From positions 1,051,097-1,115,096 of the forward strand of contig NZ_LS999839.1 in the NCBI RefSeq assembly GCF_900564155.1: a stretch of 64,000 nt of DNA, in the 5' to 3' direction. Each line of letters starts with the position of its first letter. The first letter of the stretch is position 1. Shown here one piece after another: positions 8,138 to 17,425 of this stretch. The translations under genes were made by a program, and so were the position numbers. Under the pieces are notes generated by a model. It made no database searches and was not told the DNA's origin. It saw nothing but the letters and a program-made list of their open reading frames with translations. Source of the stretch: Pedobacter schmidteae (GTDB lineage Bacteria > Bacteroidota > Bacteroidia > Sphingobacteriales > Sphingobacteriaceae).

Positions 8138-8959
8138 ATGGCCAGAATGGATGGCAAGTTTATCCGGGGAGTAGCCGGAGATCTTATATTCAGAAAAATT
8201 AAAGACAAACAAGTCATACAGGGTAAAACCAAAAAGAAACAAATAAATATGACTGCCGCGACTTACAATGCGGCTTATGTATTTGGACGTGCAAGTACGC
8301 TGGCCTCACACATCAGAATTGAGATAGACCCCATTATCGGATTCTACGATGGCGGTATGATTCCCCGTTTTACGGGCGAATGCAATCTGATTGTTCAGCA
8401 AGCGGTTACAGCAGAGCAAAATGTATATGATTACACTCAGGCTCATTTTAACCGATTGAATGGCTTTGAGTTTAATATTGAGTCCCCTGTGAAAAATTAT
8501 TTGTTTGCTCAGCCTATCGTCACGCTTACTGAACAGACCGTAACAATTGATCTGCCGGAGATAAAAATTCCCAAGGAACTGAAGTTTCCTGAAAAAGCAA
8601 AATACTGCACGGTCGCCTTTAGCGTTTCACTGTTCGACCTTGGTGCCGACCAGTGCTTCAGTAATGAAATCAAGTCGTTTGAAATTGAATGGAAACCCAA
8701 AGCCTTTAATGTTCCTGCGCAGCAATTGGTTTTTGAAGGTTCGCCGGGCTGCCTTTGCATAATTGCACTTGGCTTGTTTTATTCGGAGCGCACATTTGCA
8801 GGAAAAGCGGTCCTCAATAACAAAGAGCTAAACCCTTCTGCTATATTAAAAGCAGACTTTTGCCCCGGTCAAACTGTCCCGAAAAATGGATGGCGGGAAA
8901 TCACCTACAATGATAAAAAGAAACGAAAAAAAGTAAAGGAAGAAAATAAAGGAGCGTGA
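8138..8959 (+). CDS. orphan 273-aa protein of unknown function
   Basis: No signal peptide and no known catalytic motif. The N-terminus (GKFIRGVAGDLIFRKIKDKQ, then VIQGKTKKKQ) has the same style as the beginning of Sphingobacteriaceae multi-copy proteins of the DUF6266 type (GxxGxxxxRxxxGxxxxxxKP), but I cannot confirm membership. The middle is beta-rich and regular (QPIVTLTEQTVTIDLPEIKI); the tail is lysine-rich (NDKKKRKKVKEENKG). An array of 11-bp repeats lies upstream and a perfect palindrome spans its stop codon. It is convergent with metG. A structural or phage-derived origin is possible but unproven. Confidence 0.65.
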   Translation: MARMDGKFIRGVAGDLIFRKIKDKQVIQGKTKKKQINMTAATYNAAYVFGRASTLASHIRIEIDPIIGFYDGGMIPRFTGECNLIVQQAVTAEQNVYDYTQAHFNRLNGFEFNIESPVKNYLFAQPIVTLTEQTVTIDLPEIKIPKELKFPEKAKYCTVAFSVSLFDLGADQCFSNEIKSFEIEWKPKAFNVPAQQLVFEGSPGCLCIIALGLFYSERTFAGKAVLNNKELNPSAILKADFCPGQTVPKNGWREITYNDKKKRKKVKEENKGA

Positions 8960-8976
8960 TCAGGTTACCTGATCAC
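8956..8976. repeat. palindrome covering the stop codons of two convergent genes
   Basis: Perfect arms GTGATCAGGT (8956-8965) and ACCTGATCAC (8967-8976) around a single T. It contains the TGA of the orphan gene and the TAA of metG. There is no T-run, so it is not a classical terminator. Confidence 0.7.
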
Positions 8977-11073
8977 ACTTCCATTGTTATGTTTAGCGAT
9001 AGGTGCTACAAAAGCGAGCTTACCATCCGCATCTTCCGACATCAGGATCATCCCTTGTGATACAATGCCCTTAATCTCACGAGGCGCAAGGTTCACCACC
9101 AGGCTTACCTGCTGTCCGATGATTTCTTCAGGCTTGTAGTATTCTGCAATACCCGAAACTACCGTACGCTGATCTATTCCTGTATCCAGGGTCAATTTTA
9201 GCAGCTTCTTGGTTTTTTCCACCTTCTCTGCCGCCACAATGGTGGCTACACGGATATCAACCGAGGTAAATTGCTCAAACTGGATATTTTCCTTTGCAGG
9301 TGCAGCAACTACAGCCGCCGCATTATTATCAACTTTACTTTGATTTAGTTTATCTATCTGGGCCTGTACAGCTTCGTCCTCTATTTTTTCGAACAACAAC
9401 ACCGGCTCGTTTAGCTGATGGCCTCTGTGCAATAAATTTATCTGACCTGCCGATTCCCAGGTATGCCCACCGTAGTTCAGCATTTTCATCAGCTTATCTG
9501 CCGTAAAAGGTAAAAAAGGCTCAATTAATATCTCCAGGTTGGCAGCAATCTGCAAACTGATGTTCAGGATGGTGCGCACCCTGTCTTCGTCTGTTTTAAT
9601 CACCTTCCATGGCTCGGTGTCGGCCAGGTATTTATTTCCTAGTCGGGCCACGTTCATAACCTCTCCTAAGGCTTCCCTGAAGCGATAGTTTTCAATAGAA
9701 GCACTGATTTTTGCCGGAGCAGCAGCCAGTTCATCTATTACCTCCTGATCTTCGGGAGTAATGTGCATACACATAGGCACTTTACCATTAAAATACTTAT
9801 GGGTTAGCACCACTACGCGGTTGATGAAATTGCCGAAAATAGCAACCAGTTCATTGTTATTTCTGGCCTGGAAATCTTTCCAGGTAAAATCATTGTCCTT
9901 AGTTTCGGGCGCTGTAGCGGTCAACACATAACGCAATACGTCCTGTTTATCTTTAAATTCAACCAGGTACTCATTTAACCAAACAGCCCAGTTTTTTGAG
10001 GTGGAAATTTTCTGGCCTTCCAGGTTCAGGAATTCGTTTGCAGGCACATTGTCAGCCAAAGTATAACCTCCGTGGGCCATCAGCATGGCCGGGAAAATGA
10101 TACAATGGAAAACGATATTGTCCTTTCCAATAAAGTGTACCAGCTTGGTTTCGTCATCTTTCCAGTAGTCTTCCCAATTGCCGTTGTGTGTTACATTTTG
10201 GTTGATGTAATATTCATCAGCTATAGGGTTCCAGATGCCCAGGCGGCCGTATTCAAACAGTTCTTTGGTAGCCGAAATATAGCCAATAGGTGCATCGAAC
10301 CATACATATAGTACTTTTCCTTCAGCATCCTTTACCGGCACTTTTACACCCCAGTCCAGGTCTCGGGTCATGGCACGTGGCTGTAACCCGGCGTTTAACC
10401 AGGATTGGCATTGTCCAAAAACATTTGGTTTCCACTCCTTATGGCCATCAATATAGGTCCGGAGCTGATCTTCGTATTTGTCCAATGGCAAAAACCAGTT
10501 TTTGGTTTCTTTCCTTACCGGAGGTTCACCAGAAAGGGTCGATTTTGGATTGATCAGGTCTGTAGCATTTAAAGTACTGCCGCAGTTTTCGCACTGATCG
10601 CCATAAGCATTCTCATTTCCACATTTCGGACAAGTTCCGGTAATGTAACGATCGGCCAGAAAGGTCTGCGCTTTTTCGTCGTAATATTGTTCAGTAACCT
10701 CTTCTGTAAAAACGCCTTTTTTGTACAGGGTTTCAAAAAAATCGGCAGCAGTCTGATGGTGCATCAGCGACGAGGTGCGGTGATAAATATCAAAAGAAAC
10801 ACCAAATTCTTTAAAAGAATCGCCTATGATTTTATGGTATTTATCCACCACAACCTGTGGGGTTACGCCTTCTTTTTTCGCTTTCAGCGTAATTGGAACT
10901 CCATTTTCATCAGAACCACAAATAAATTTTACATCTCTTTTATTAGAGCGCAGATACCTTACATAGGTATCGGCAGGTAAATAAACACCTGCTAAATGGC
11001 CTATGTGTACTGGTCCGTTAGTATAGGGCAAGGCCGCTGTAACGGTATATCTTTTTATTTTACTGTTATCCAA
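8965..11073 (-). CDS. metG: methionyl-tRNA synthetase
   Basis: 702 aa. It charges tRNA-Met in the cytoplasm. The class I signature HIGH is at residues 23-26, a four-cysteine zinc knuckle (CPKCGN...CENCG) lies in the connective domain near residue 160, and the KMSKS-type loop reads KISTS. A C-terminal tRNA-binding OB fold ([20 protein letters not shown] onwards) occupies about the last 100 residues, as in long bacterial MetG. The only plausible start is TTG at 11073; no ATG lies between it and the HIGH region. A minus-strand TATATTTG box at 11094-11101 gives a leader of roughly 14 bases. It is divergent from the LD-carboxypeptidase gene. Confidence 0.97.
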   Translation of the reverse strand: MDNSKIKRYTVTAALPYTNGPVHIGHLAGVYLPADTYVRYLRSNKRDVKFICGSDENGVPITLKAKKEGVTPQVVVDKYHKIIGDSFKEFGVSFDIYHRTSSLMHHQTAADFFETLYKKGVFTEEVTEQYYDEKAQTFLADRYITGTCPKCGNENAYGDQCENCGSTLNATDLINPKSTLSGEPPVRKETKNWFLPLDKYEDQLRTYIDGHKEWKPNVFGQCQSWLNAGLQPRAMTRDLDWGVKVPVKDAEGKVLYVWFDAPIGYISATKELFEYGRLGIWNPIADEYYINQNVTHNGNWEDYWKDDETKLVHFIGKDNIVFHCIIFPAMLMAHGGYTLADNVPANEFLNLEGQKISTSKNWAVWLNEYLVEFKDKQDVLRYVLTATAPETKDNDFTWKDFQARNNNELVAIFGNFINRVVVLTHKYFNGKVPMCMHITPEDQEVIDELAAAPAKISASIENYRFREALGEVMNVARLGNKYLADTEPWKVIKTDEDRVRTILNISLQIAANLEILIEPFLPFTADKLMKMLNYGGHTWESAGQINLLHRGHQLNEPVLLFEKIEDEAVQAQIDKLNQSKVDNNAAAVVAAPAKENIQFEQFTSVDIRVATIVAAEKVEKTKKLLKLTLDTGIDQRTVVSGIAEYYKPEEIIGQQVSLVVNLAPREIKGIVSQGMILMSEDADGKLAFVAPIAKHNNGSVIR

Positions 11074-11093
11074 AACTATTTTTATTATTTTGT

Positions 11094-11101
11094 CAAATAT
11101 A
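11094..11101 (-). promoter_or_regulatory. -7 box of metG
   Basis: TATATTTG on the minus strand (TAnnTTTG consensus), 20 bases before the TTG start. It supports the TTG choice because transcription would begin near 11087. Confidence 0.55.
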
Positions 11102-11113
11102 AGCGTTTTACCT

Positions 11114-12016
11114 ATGATTAAACAGCCGGCTTATTTAAAAAAGGGCGATAAAATTGCAATTGTCTGTCCAGCCAAGAAACTACCGGGCAGCATTGCCCCT
11201 GCAATAGCCATTCTTCAAAGCTGGGGTATGGAGGTGATCATCGGCAAAACCGTTACTGCCCAGCATCATCAGTTTGCGGGCGATGATGAACTGAGGGCTT
11301 CAGATTTACAAGGATTTTTAGATGATCCGGAGATAAAGGCAATTATTGCCGGTCGGGGTGGTTATGGAACCATCAGAATTATAGATGAGCTTGATTTTAC
11401 CCGGTTTAAAGCCCATCCCAAATGGATTGTAGGTTTTAGCGACATTACGGTATTGCTCTCACATCTGCTGGCCAAATTGAAAACGCAAAGTATTCATGGT
11501 CAAATGCCTTATACTTTTGAAAGCTCAACCCCGGAGGCGCTTGAATCCTTAAGGCAGGCGCTATTTGGCGACCATATAGAATATCAATACACCCCAACAT
11601 TTCCGGGCAGGGCTGGCGTTACCGAAGGTGTACTTACCGGAGGCAACCTTACGCTTCTGGTGGCCGTTCAGGGCTCTGTATCGGAAGTAGATTATACAGA
11701 TAAAATTTTATTTATTGAAGATGTGGGTGAGCATGAATATGCCATAGACCGCATGATGCGTATGCTGAAACGGGCAGGAAAACTGGCCAAATTAAAAGGC
11801 CTGATTGTAGGGGCGTTTAATGAGGTAGCCGACGAATCTATCCCTTTTGGCGCCAGTCCGGAGCAGGTGATCTGGGATATTGTAAAGGAATACGATTATC
11901 CGGTTTGTTTTAACTTCCCTGTCGGCCATATTGATGACAATAGGGCAATGGTTGTGGGGAAGGTGGTCAAATTAGACATCCAAAATGAAAAAACATCACT
12001 ACATCAGCTGAGGTAA
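11114..12016 (+). CDS. LD-carboxypeptidase (peptidase family S66)
   Basis: 300 aa from the ATG at 11114; the upstream TTG at 11090 adds eight unlikely residues. The family removes the terminal D-Ala from muropeptide tetrapeptides during peptidoglycan recycling; MccF-like members instead inactivate microcins. The expected triad is visible: S109 in [11 protein letters not shown]202 in [10 protein letters not shown] and H272 in FPVGHIDDN. The GRGGYG loop (residues 80-85) is conserved. No signal peptide, so it is cytoplasmic. It diverges from metG and is followed by a strong bidirectional terminator. Confidence 0.92.
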   Translation: MIKQPAYLKKGDKIAIVCPAKKLPGSIAPAIAILQSWGMEVIIGKTVTAQHHQFAGDDELRASDLQGFLDDPEIKAIIAGRGGYGTIRIIDELDFTRFKAHPKWIVGFSDITVLLSHLLAKLKTQSIHGQMPYTFESSTPEALESLRQALFGDHIEYQYTPTFPGRAGVTEGVLTGGNLTLLVAVQGSVSEVDYTDKILFIEDVGEHEYAIDRMMRMLKRAGKLAKLKGLIVGAFNEVADESIPFGASPEQVIWDIVKEYDYPVCFNFPVGHIDDNRAMVVGKVVKLDIQNEKTSLHQLR

Positions 12017-12038
12017 GAATCACCAACATATATCTATT

Positions 12039-12069
12039 AAAAAAGACGGAATTCTATTCCGTCTTTTTT
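12039..12069. terminator. bidirectional terminator after the LD-carboxypeptidase gene
   Basis: Perfect 14-bp stem AAAAAAGACGGAAT / ATTCCGTCTTTTTT with a 3-base loop. The A- and T-runs are built into the stem, so it works in both directions between the convergent LD-carboxypeptidase and susD1 genes. Confidence 0.9.
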
Positions 12070-12106
12070 ATGTTGAAACATAACCTTGTACCTATCACAT
12101 TCTATT

Positions 12107-13468
12107 TTAAGGCACATCCCACCATACCCTTTTCAACATACTGGTATTTCTGGGCGCATTGGTGTTATTTCTCTGCTCACCGGAAGGATAAAGCAGCGAT
12201 CGTGGCAACGCACCACCTAAAGCACTACCCGCAGGAGCTGTTAGTGCGGGAATACCTGTTCTTCTCCAATCGGTCCAAACTTCAGGGTTTAAAAATAAAG
12301 CAATATACTTTTGGGACATGATATCGGTAAGGGTAATATTAGCTGCAGTTTTTGCAACGGTAGCGGCATAAGACGGATCATTTATCGTTCTTGTTAGGTT
12401 GGCTGTTACCGCAGCATTATACGCTGTTGCTGCTCCTGCTTTATTTTGCGCAACTTTCTGAAACTGACATTCGGCCTCGATAAATTTTAGCTCATCGTAA
12501 CTCATCATTACAACCGGAGAGCTTGGGCTACCATATAAAGTGCCTAACCCTTCTTCTCCATCACTATATGCGGCCAGCCGTGGATCACCTGCCGCATCCA
12601 TGGTATCATAAATATACCCGGTAAAAGCAATATCCCCACGTTGATCATTGAATTGAAACCAAGGGCTTTGTGTAGGTAAACTGGTTCCGGCATATAATAC
12701 TGATGCAGTTTCTCCCGGTAAAAAGCCCATCGGAACTTCCAAAAGAGCCTTATCATAATATGACTTGTCTGATTTTGCCAGATGAAGGAAAAATTTTGCT
12801 CTTAAGGCATGCGCAAACCTTCCCCACTTTGCCAGATCACCTTTAAACATCATATCCTCGGCCCCCGGCTGAAACTGACTGCCATCTGAAGTGGCCAGAC
12901 TGGCTATGGCATCGGTCAACAGCTTATCAATAGCAGTATAAATCTGTTGTTGTGTATCGTATTTGGGCTGCAAATTTCCAAGACCTCTAAACGCTTCGCT
13001 GTAAGGAACATCACCCCAAAGATCGGTAGCCAAACCAAGGTTATTTGCCATCATTATTTTAGCTACTGCTGCGTAATGACCTTGATTTAAGGTGTTAGCC
13101 GTGTTGATCATCGCATAGATATTGTTCATAATACCTCCGCCATATAAACCTGCGGTCCACATATTATCGACATCGTCACCTGATACAGAGTAACGATTAG
13201 CCGATACCGACTGATTGGCAGCGCCGGTTGTTTGTTGCATAAATATAGAGGTAAACCTGGAGGCATCACCTCCCCACACATAGCCTGTAGATTGTATAAT
13301 ACCAGGCAAAAGACTGGAAGGGATTGGATTTTTCAATTGCGAAGGGTCGTCATTAACCCCATCATAAAAATATCCCTTTTTACAAGAGGTCACCAAACCT
13401 ATCATCCCGATAAGTAAGATTAAGCCTGCTCTTGTGAACTTATTTATATTTAAAAATTTCATATCCAA
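12107..13468 (-). CDS. SusD/RagB-family nutrient-binding lipoprotein (susD1)
   Basis: 453 aa, the outer-leaflet lid that captures substrate for its SusC partner. The lipoprotein signal ends at C29 (GLVTSCKKG); the second Met (13462) is an equally good start. Family features include the N-terminal NDDPSQL region, TPR-like helices with NLGLATDLWGDVPYSEAF, a LAKWGRFAHALRAKFFLHLA segment, and the late MMSYDELKFIEAECQFQ helix. It lies four bases downstream of susC1. Substrate is not known; the neighbouring M14 peptidase and the SusD-like_2 type favour peptides. Confidence 0.92.
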   Translation of the reverse strand: MDMKFLNINKFTRAGLILLIGMIGLVTSCKKGYFYDGVNDDPSQLKNPIPSSLLPGIIQSTGYVWGGDASRFTSIFMQQTTGAANQSVSANRYSVSGDDVDNMWTAGLYGGGIMNNIYAMINTANTLNQGHYAAVAKIMMANNLGLATDLWGDVPYSEAFRGLGNLQPKYDTQQQIYTAIDKLLTDAIASLATSDGSQFQPGAEDMMFKGDLAKWGRFAHALRAKFFLHLAKSDKSYYDKALLEVPMGFLPGETASVLYAGTSLPTQSPWFQFNDQRGDIAFTGYIYDTMDAAGDPRLAAYSDGEEGLGTLYGSPSSPVVMMSYDELKFIEAECQFQKVAQNKAGAATAYNAAVTANLTRTINDPSYAATVAKTAANITLTDIMSQKYIALFLNPEVWTDWRRTGIPALTAPAGSALGGALPRSLLYPSGEQRNNTNAPRNTSMLKRVWWDVP

Positions 13469-13472
13469 TAGA

Positions 13473-16400
13473 TTAAAACTTAAACTTCAGGTTAAGGCCA
13501 TAGCTGGCTGTTCCGGGATTATTAAAATAATCCATCCCTTGCGAGCTGGTTGCTCCTGTTAAACTTGTTTCCGGATCTATCCCATGATAAGGGGTCCAAA
13601 TGATGATATTCCTGGCAAAAGCCCCGGCAGTTAATCCCTTTACAAATGCTGTTTTATTTTTATTAAACAGCTTACCAAAATTGTACGACAAAGAGATCTC
13701 TCTTAATTTGATATAAGAAGCATCTTCAATAAATGCTTCATTCAGGTTACCAAAACCGCCCCCATCGCCCAGATACCAGTTCTCATCTAACACCACACTA
13801 TTGGCATTTCTTGCACCCGGCCCTGCCACTTCATTCCCGCTTCCATCAAAGTGTACCAAATCGCCATTATCGTTCAGGTGCCCCAACACTCCCGGAAATA
13901 CGGTATTGGTATTTCTGTTATTGGTCAGATCTGAAGTACCAATAGCAGCCAGGGAGCCCCTGGTGCCATTCCACAAATCTCCTTTAAACTTCCAATCAAT
14001 CAATGTATACAAGGACAGTCCTTTATAGGTAAAAGTATTGCCCCAGCCCATCAGGAACCTTGGATTAGGATCTCCGATTTTCTTCTGAACATTGGTGTTT
14101 GCAATTGGATAACCTACATTGTCGCGGTCGTCGATAACGATATTTCCACTGTTATCATAGGTATAACCATAACCGTATATAGTTCCGGCAGGCATATCGG
14201 GCAATTGTGCAATTACTGTTCCCGTAAATCCATTCAGCGTAATCTGGTTTACACCAGGGGCCAGCGAAAGCACCTTGCTTCTGTTCATACTGAAATTCAG
14301 AAAGGAGTTCCATTCGAAATCCGTGTTTTTAACCGGTGTACCTGTTATCTGAACCTCAAGTCCACGGTTCCGGATGGAGCCCGAGTTTAGGGTAACAAAC
14401 TGATAACCCGAGGAGCCTGAAACCGGAGCCTTAACAATCAGGTCTTTACCTTTGCTATAATAACCTGTCACATCCATCCCCAATCGGTTGTTAAAGAACT
14501 GCAATTGCACCCCCAATTCATATGCTGTTGTTTTCTCTGGCTTTAAGTCGGGGTTTCCCAGTACATTACTCAAGCCAAACGAGCCAAAGCCGTTTGAAGG
14601 GAAAGAAATACCGCTGGTATAGCCATCAGGAAATGTGGTAGGCACATAGTAAGAATTCAGTAAAAAAGGTCCTGGATCTTTACCTACCTGCGCAACGGAG
14701 GCCCTGATTTTACCAAGGCTCAATGCGCCACCTTTTATTCCTTCCAGCTCAGAGAACACAAAGCTCATATTGGCGGAAGGATAGAAGAACGAGTTTTTAC
14801 CTTTAGGCAGGGTAGAAGTCCAGTCATTCCGGCCGGTGACCTCAAGAAACCACATATTGTTATAAGAAAGGTTAAGGTCGAAATACAAACCTGTTTTTCT
14901 ATAAGGGGTAACAAAGTTTGCCGATTTTATGGTACTCGCATTATAAATATTGTCAAAATCAGGCGAAATCAGTCCATCACCCTGAACATAGAGTTCATCC
15001 AGCTTTCTATTGTAAAGGTTAGCACCGGCCTTTCCGTCGAAGCGCCATTTATCATTAATTTGTTTAGTATAACTCAAAATCAAATCAGAGTTTATACTTC
15101 GATAGGTAAATCGATCATCAAAGATACGCCCGCCGGAATAGGCTCCGGATTGAATCTCGTAGTATTGATGCCGGTTATCATTATAAGTATCTAAACCGCC
15201 ACGATAAGTAGCACTAAATCCATCTCCAATGTTATAATCCAGTTGCAGGTTACCCAGCAACCTGTTCAACAAGGTTTTATAAGGGTTCTTGTTGATTGTC
15301 CAGTACGGGTTATCGTAAATTCCATTCCGGTACGACCGCTGCAAACCATCGCTGAATAAAAATGCCTTAGGGTCATCCGCCTTCTTGGCTCCATTAGAAT
15401 TGTCGAACGAGATTGGGGTTCTGGTTAGCCCCAGCATAATACCCGACAAATTACTTCCCTGTTGTGGCATATTACCATCGCTGGTGATGTAATTAAAACT
15501 GGTTGCTAATTTTAATTTTTCTGAGATTTTGAGATCTCCGGCAAAGTTTACCGAAGTCCGCTGGAAATTTTGAAGCGGAACGATAGAATTAGAATAGGCA
15601 TTTGATATGGACGCACGATAAGTTGCTACTTCACTACCACCACTTACAGCCACCGAATTGCTGAAGGTAGACCCTGTTCTGAAAAAGCTCCTCATGTTAT
15701 CATAGGGTACAAAAGGGGTTTTTGCCGAAGGATCTGTATTTAAAACCACATCTCCATGTACATCGTATTCATTCGGAATGCCGTTCCAGGATACGTCTTT
15801 TACATTTGGCCCCCAGGAATAACGGTTGGTAGAGCTGAAGGGGGCAATAACCCCACCTGATCCTTTAACCCATTGGTTTTGCAAACCGGGATACCTGTTT
15901 ACCTTATCAAAGGAAACACCGGTATTAAAATCGACCTGTATCTTGCCCGCTTTGCCTCTTTTGGTGGTGATAACAATTGCGCCGTTTGCCGCATCAATAC
16001 CATAAATTGCAGCAGCGGCAGGGCCCTTTAATACTGTAATACTTTCAATATCATTCGGATCTATGTCGGCCCCCCGGTTGGAATTTGAAGCTCCTTGCAG
16101 CAAATTGTTTTGCTCATCGGAAGGGTCTCCCGAATAGTTTTGGGAATTGTCAATCGGGCTGCCGTCAATTACAAATAAGGGCTGGTTGTTTCCGGTAAGG
16201 GAGTTGGATCCACGAAGTTGAATGTAACTGGAAGCACCAGGCGTACCGGAAGAAGATGTAATCTGGACACCCGCAATCTTGCCCGACAGGGATTTTAAAA
16301 CATCTCCCTGGTCTGCTTTTGTTAAATCATCGCCTTTCACACTCTGCGCTGCATATCCCAGCGCCCGGACTTCTCTTTTGATACCAAGAGCCGTTACCAC

Positions 16401-16715
16401 CACCTCGCCCAGTTGCTGAGCATCGGTAGCCATAACCGCATTGATTACGTTTGCCGTACCGATGGTTTTGATCTGCGATAAATAGCCGATTGAAGAAAAT
16501 TCGATTGAAGCTGCATTTGATGCAATTTTAAGGGCATATTTACCACTTGCATCTGTTGAAGTACCTATGGAGGTACCAACAATTTTTACAGAAACTCCGG
16601 GAATGGGTAGTCCATCGTCCTTTGCAGTAACTGTACCTGAGATTGTTCGGTCCTGTGCCATCGCAGCTCCGGCAATGAGCACCATCACGAACAAACCTTG
16701 TAAAAATCTTTTCAT
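13473..16715 (-). CDS. SusC/RagA-family TonB-linked outer membrane transporter (susC1)
   Basis: 1080 aa. The signal peptide ends near residue 20. A carboxypeptidase-D-like domain follows (about 24-100), then a LGEVVVTALGI segment, the plug (about 115-250, with DPNDIESITVLKGPAAAAIY) and a large barrel ending in KFKF. The N-terminal 100 residues closely match susC2 (GTVTAKDDGLPIPGVSVKIV versus GTVTAKEDGLPLPGVSVKIV), so the two pairs are probably a duplication. It is separated from the upstream lipoprotein gene by a strong hairpin and so is probably transcribed from its own promoter, or by limited read-through. Confidence 0.95.
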   Translation of the reverse strand: MKRFLQGLFVMVLIAGAAMAQDRTISGTVTAKDDGLPIPGVSVKIVGTSIGTSTDASGKYALKIASNAASIEFSSIGYLSQIKTIGTANVINAVMATDAQQLGEVVVTALGIKREVRALGYAAQSVKGDDLTKADQGDVLKSLSGKIAGVQITSSSGTPGASSYIQLRGSNSLTGNNQPLFVIDGSPIDNSQNYSGDPSDEQNNLLQGASNSNRGADIDPNDIESITVLKGPAAAAIYGIDAANGAIVITTKRGKAGKIQVDFNTGVSFDKVNRYPGLQNQWVKGSGGVIAPFSSTNRYSWGPNVKDVSWNGIPNEYDVHGDVVLNTDPSAKTPFVPYDNMRSFFRTGSTFSNSVAVSGGSEVATYRASISNAYSNSIVPLQNFQRTSVNFAGDLKISEKLKLATSFNYITSDGNMPQQGSNLSGIMLGLTRTPISFDNSNGAKKADDPKAFLFSDGLQRSYRNGIYDNPYWTINKNPYKTLLNRLLGNLQLDYNIGDGFSATYRGGLDTYNDNRHQYYEIQSGAYSGGRIFDDRFTYRSINSDLILSYTKQINDKWRFDGKAGANLYNRKLDELYVQGDGLISPDFDNIYNASTIKSANFVTPYRKTGLYFDLNLSYNNMWFLEVTGRNDWTSTLPKGKNSFFYPSANMSFVFSELEGIKGGALSLGKIRASVAQVGKDPGPFLLNSYYVPTTFPDGYTSGISFPSNGFGSFGLSNVLGNPDLKPEKTTAYELGVQLQFFNNRLGMDVTGYYSKGKDLIVKAPVSGSSGYQFVTLNSGSIRNRGLEVQITGTPVKNTDFEWNSFLNFSMNRSKVLSLAPGVNQITLNGFTGTVIAQLPDMPAGTIYGYGYTYDNSGNIVIDDRDNVGYPIANTNVQKKIGDPNPRFLMGWGNTFTYKGLSLYTLIDWKFKGDLWNGTRGSLAAIGTSDLTNNRNTNTVFPGVLGHLNDNGDLVHFDGSGNEVAGPGARNANSVVLDENWYLGDGGGFGNLNEAFIEDASYIKLREISLSYNFGKLFNKNKTAFVKGLTAGAFARNIIIWTPYHGIDPETSLTGATSSQGMDYFNNPGTASYGLNLKFKF

Positions 16716-16888
16716 AGATAAGTAGAGTTAAGTTAGTAAATGCGAGCGCAAGCTGTCCTCGAAATTTCATATGTATTTTATCAAAACATACAAAACAAAA
16801 AGAACCTACCAAGCTCATTAACAAAACAATAAACAAACAAAAAGGTTTTACACAGAAAAACAAGTTTGCTTCAGATTAACAAATAAAA

Positions 16889-16931
16889 AGGCACCTTAAA
16901 AATAGACGTAAGGTCTATTTTTAAGGTGCCT
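16889..16931 (-). terminator. 19-bp perfect hairpin between the two SusCD units
   Basis: Arms at 16889-16907 and 16913-16931 are perfectly complementary over 19 bp with a 5-base loop. Reading leftwards the stem is followed by TTTTTATTTG, so it terminates the susC2-susD2-lipoprotein transcript. It could also act as an attenuator before susC1. Confidence 0.88.
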
Positions 16932-16974
16932 GGTAAATACCGTTTTTACAACTAAGGTATTCTAATAGCGTTTG

Positions 16975-17418
16975 CTATTTTTTTATGTTGATTACAACTT
17001 TCTGGTTCTGTGGATCATTTTTTGAACCTATTGTCATAGCTGTACCATCTGCCATAACCGCACTTACCAGCGTCAGCGTTGCCGTTGCTGTAGTTGCAGG
17101 TGCAACAATTGTTCCTGCTGTCGGAATTGAAACAGCAACTGTATATGCTTCTCTATCGAGTACAACAGTTTGATTTGGTAAATTGATTGCTCCTTCTACC
17201 TTATAGGTAATCGTAACTTTTTGTTGTATCGCTGTTTTAACTAAAAAAGTCACATTTGCAGGAGTTCCCTGTACTGGATTCAAAGCCGTAGTGCTACTTA
17301 ATGCTACATAAGGGGGCAAACTATTGCTAAAATCATAATTATCTCCCGGCCCTTTTTTCTCACAAGCCTGCAATAAAAAGATTGCAGTAATTGATAGTAA
17401 TATTATTATCCTTTTCAT
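16975..17418 (-). CDS. small lipoprotein of a SusCD locus
   Basis: 147 aa from the ATG at 17418; a longer start at 17436 would overlap susD2. The lipoprotein signal ends at C19 (FLLQACEKKG). The mature part is short, Thr/Val/Ala-rich and beta-like (ANVTFLVKTAIQQKVTITYK; TATATLTLVS), which suits a single Ig-like surface domain as found in SusE-like or DUF1735-like accessory proteins. It starts 7 bases after susD2 and ends before a strong terminator, so it is the last gene of that operon. An auxiliary substrate-binding role is inferred. Confidence 0.75.
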   Translation of the reverse strand: MKRIIILLSITAIFLLQACEKKGPGDNYDFSNSLPPYVALSSTTALNPVQGTPANVTFLVKTAIQQKVTITYKVEGAINLPNQTVVLDREAYTVAVSIPTAGTIVAPATTATATLTLVSAVMADGTAMTIGSKNDPQNQKVVINIKK

Positions 17419-17425
17419 ATCTCTG

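Noticed and set aside
8042..8242. 66-aa minus-strand frame
   Set aside because: Antisense to the start of the 273-aa gene; no supporting features.
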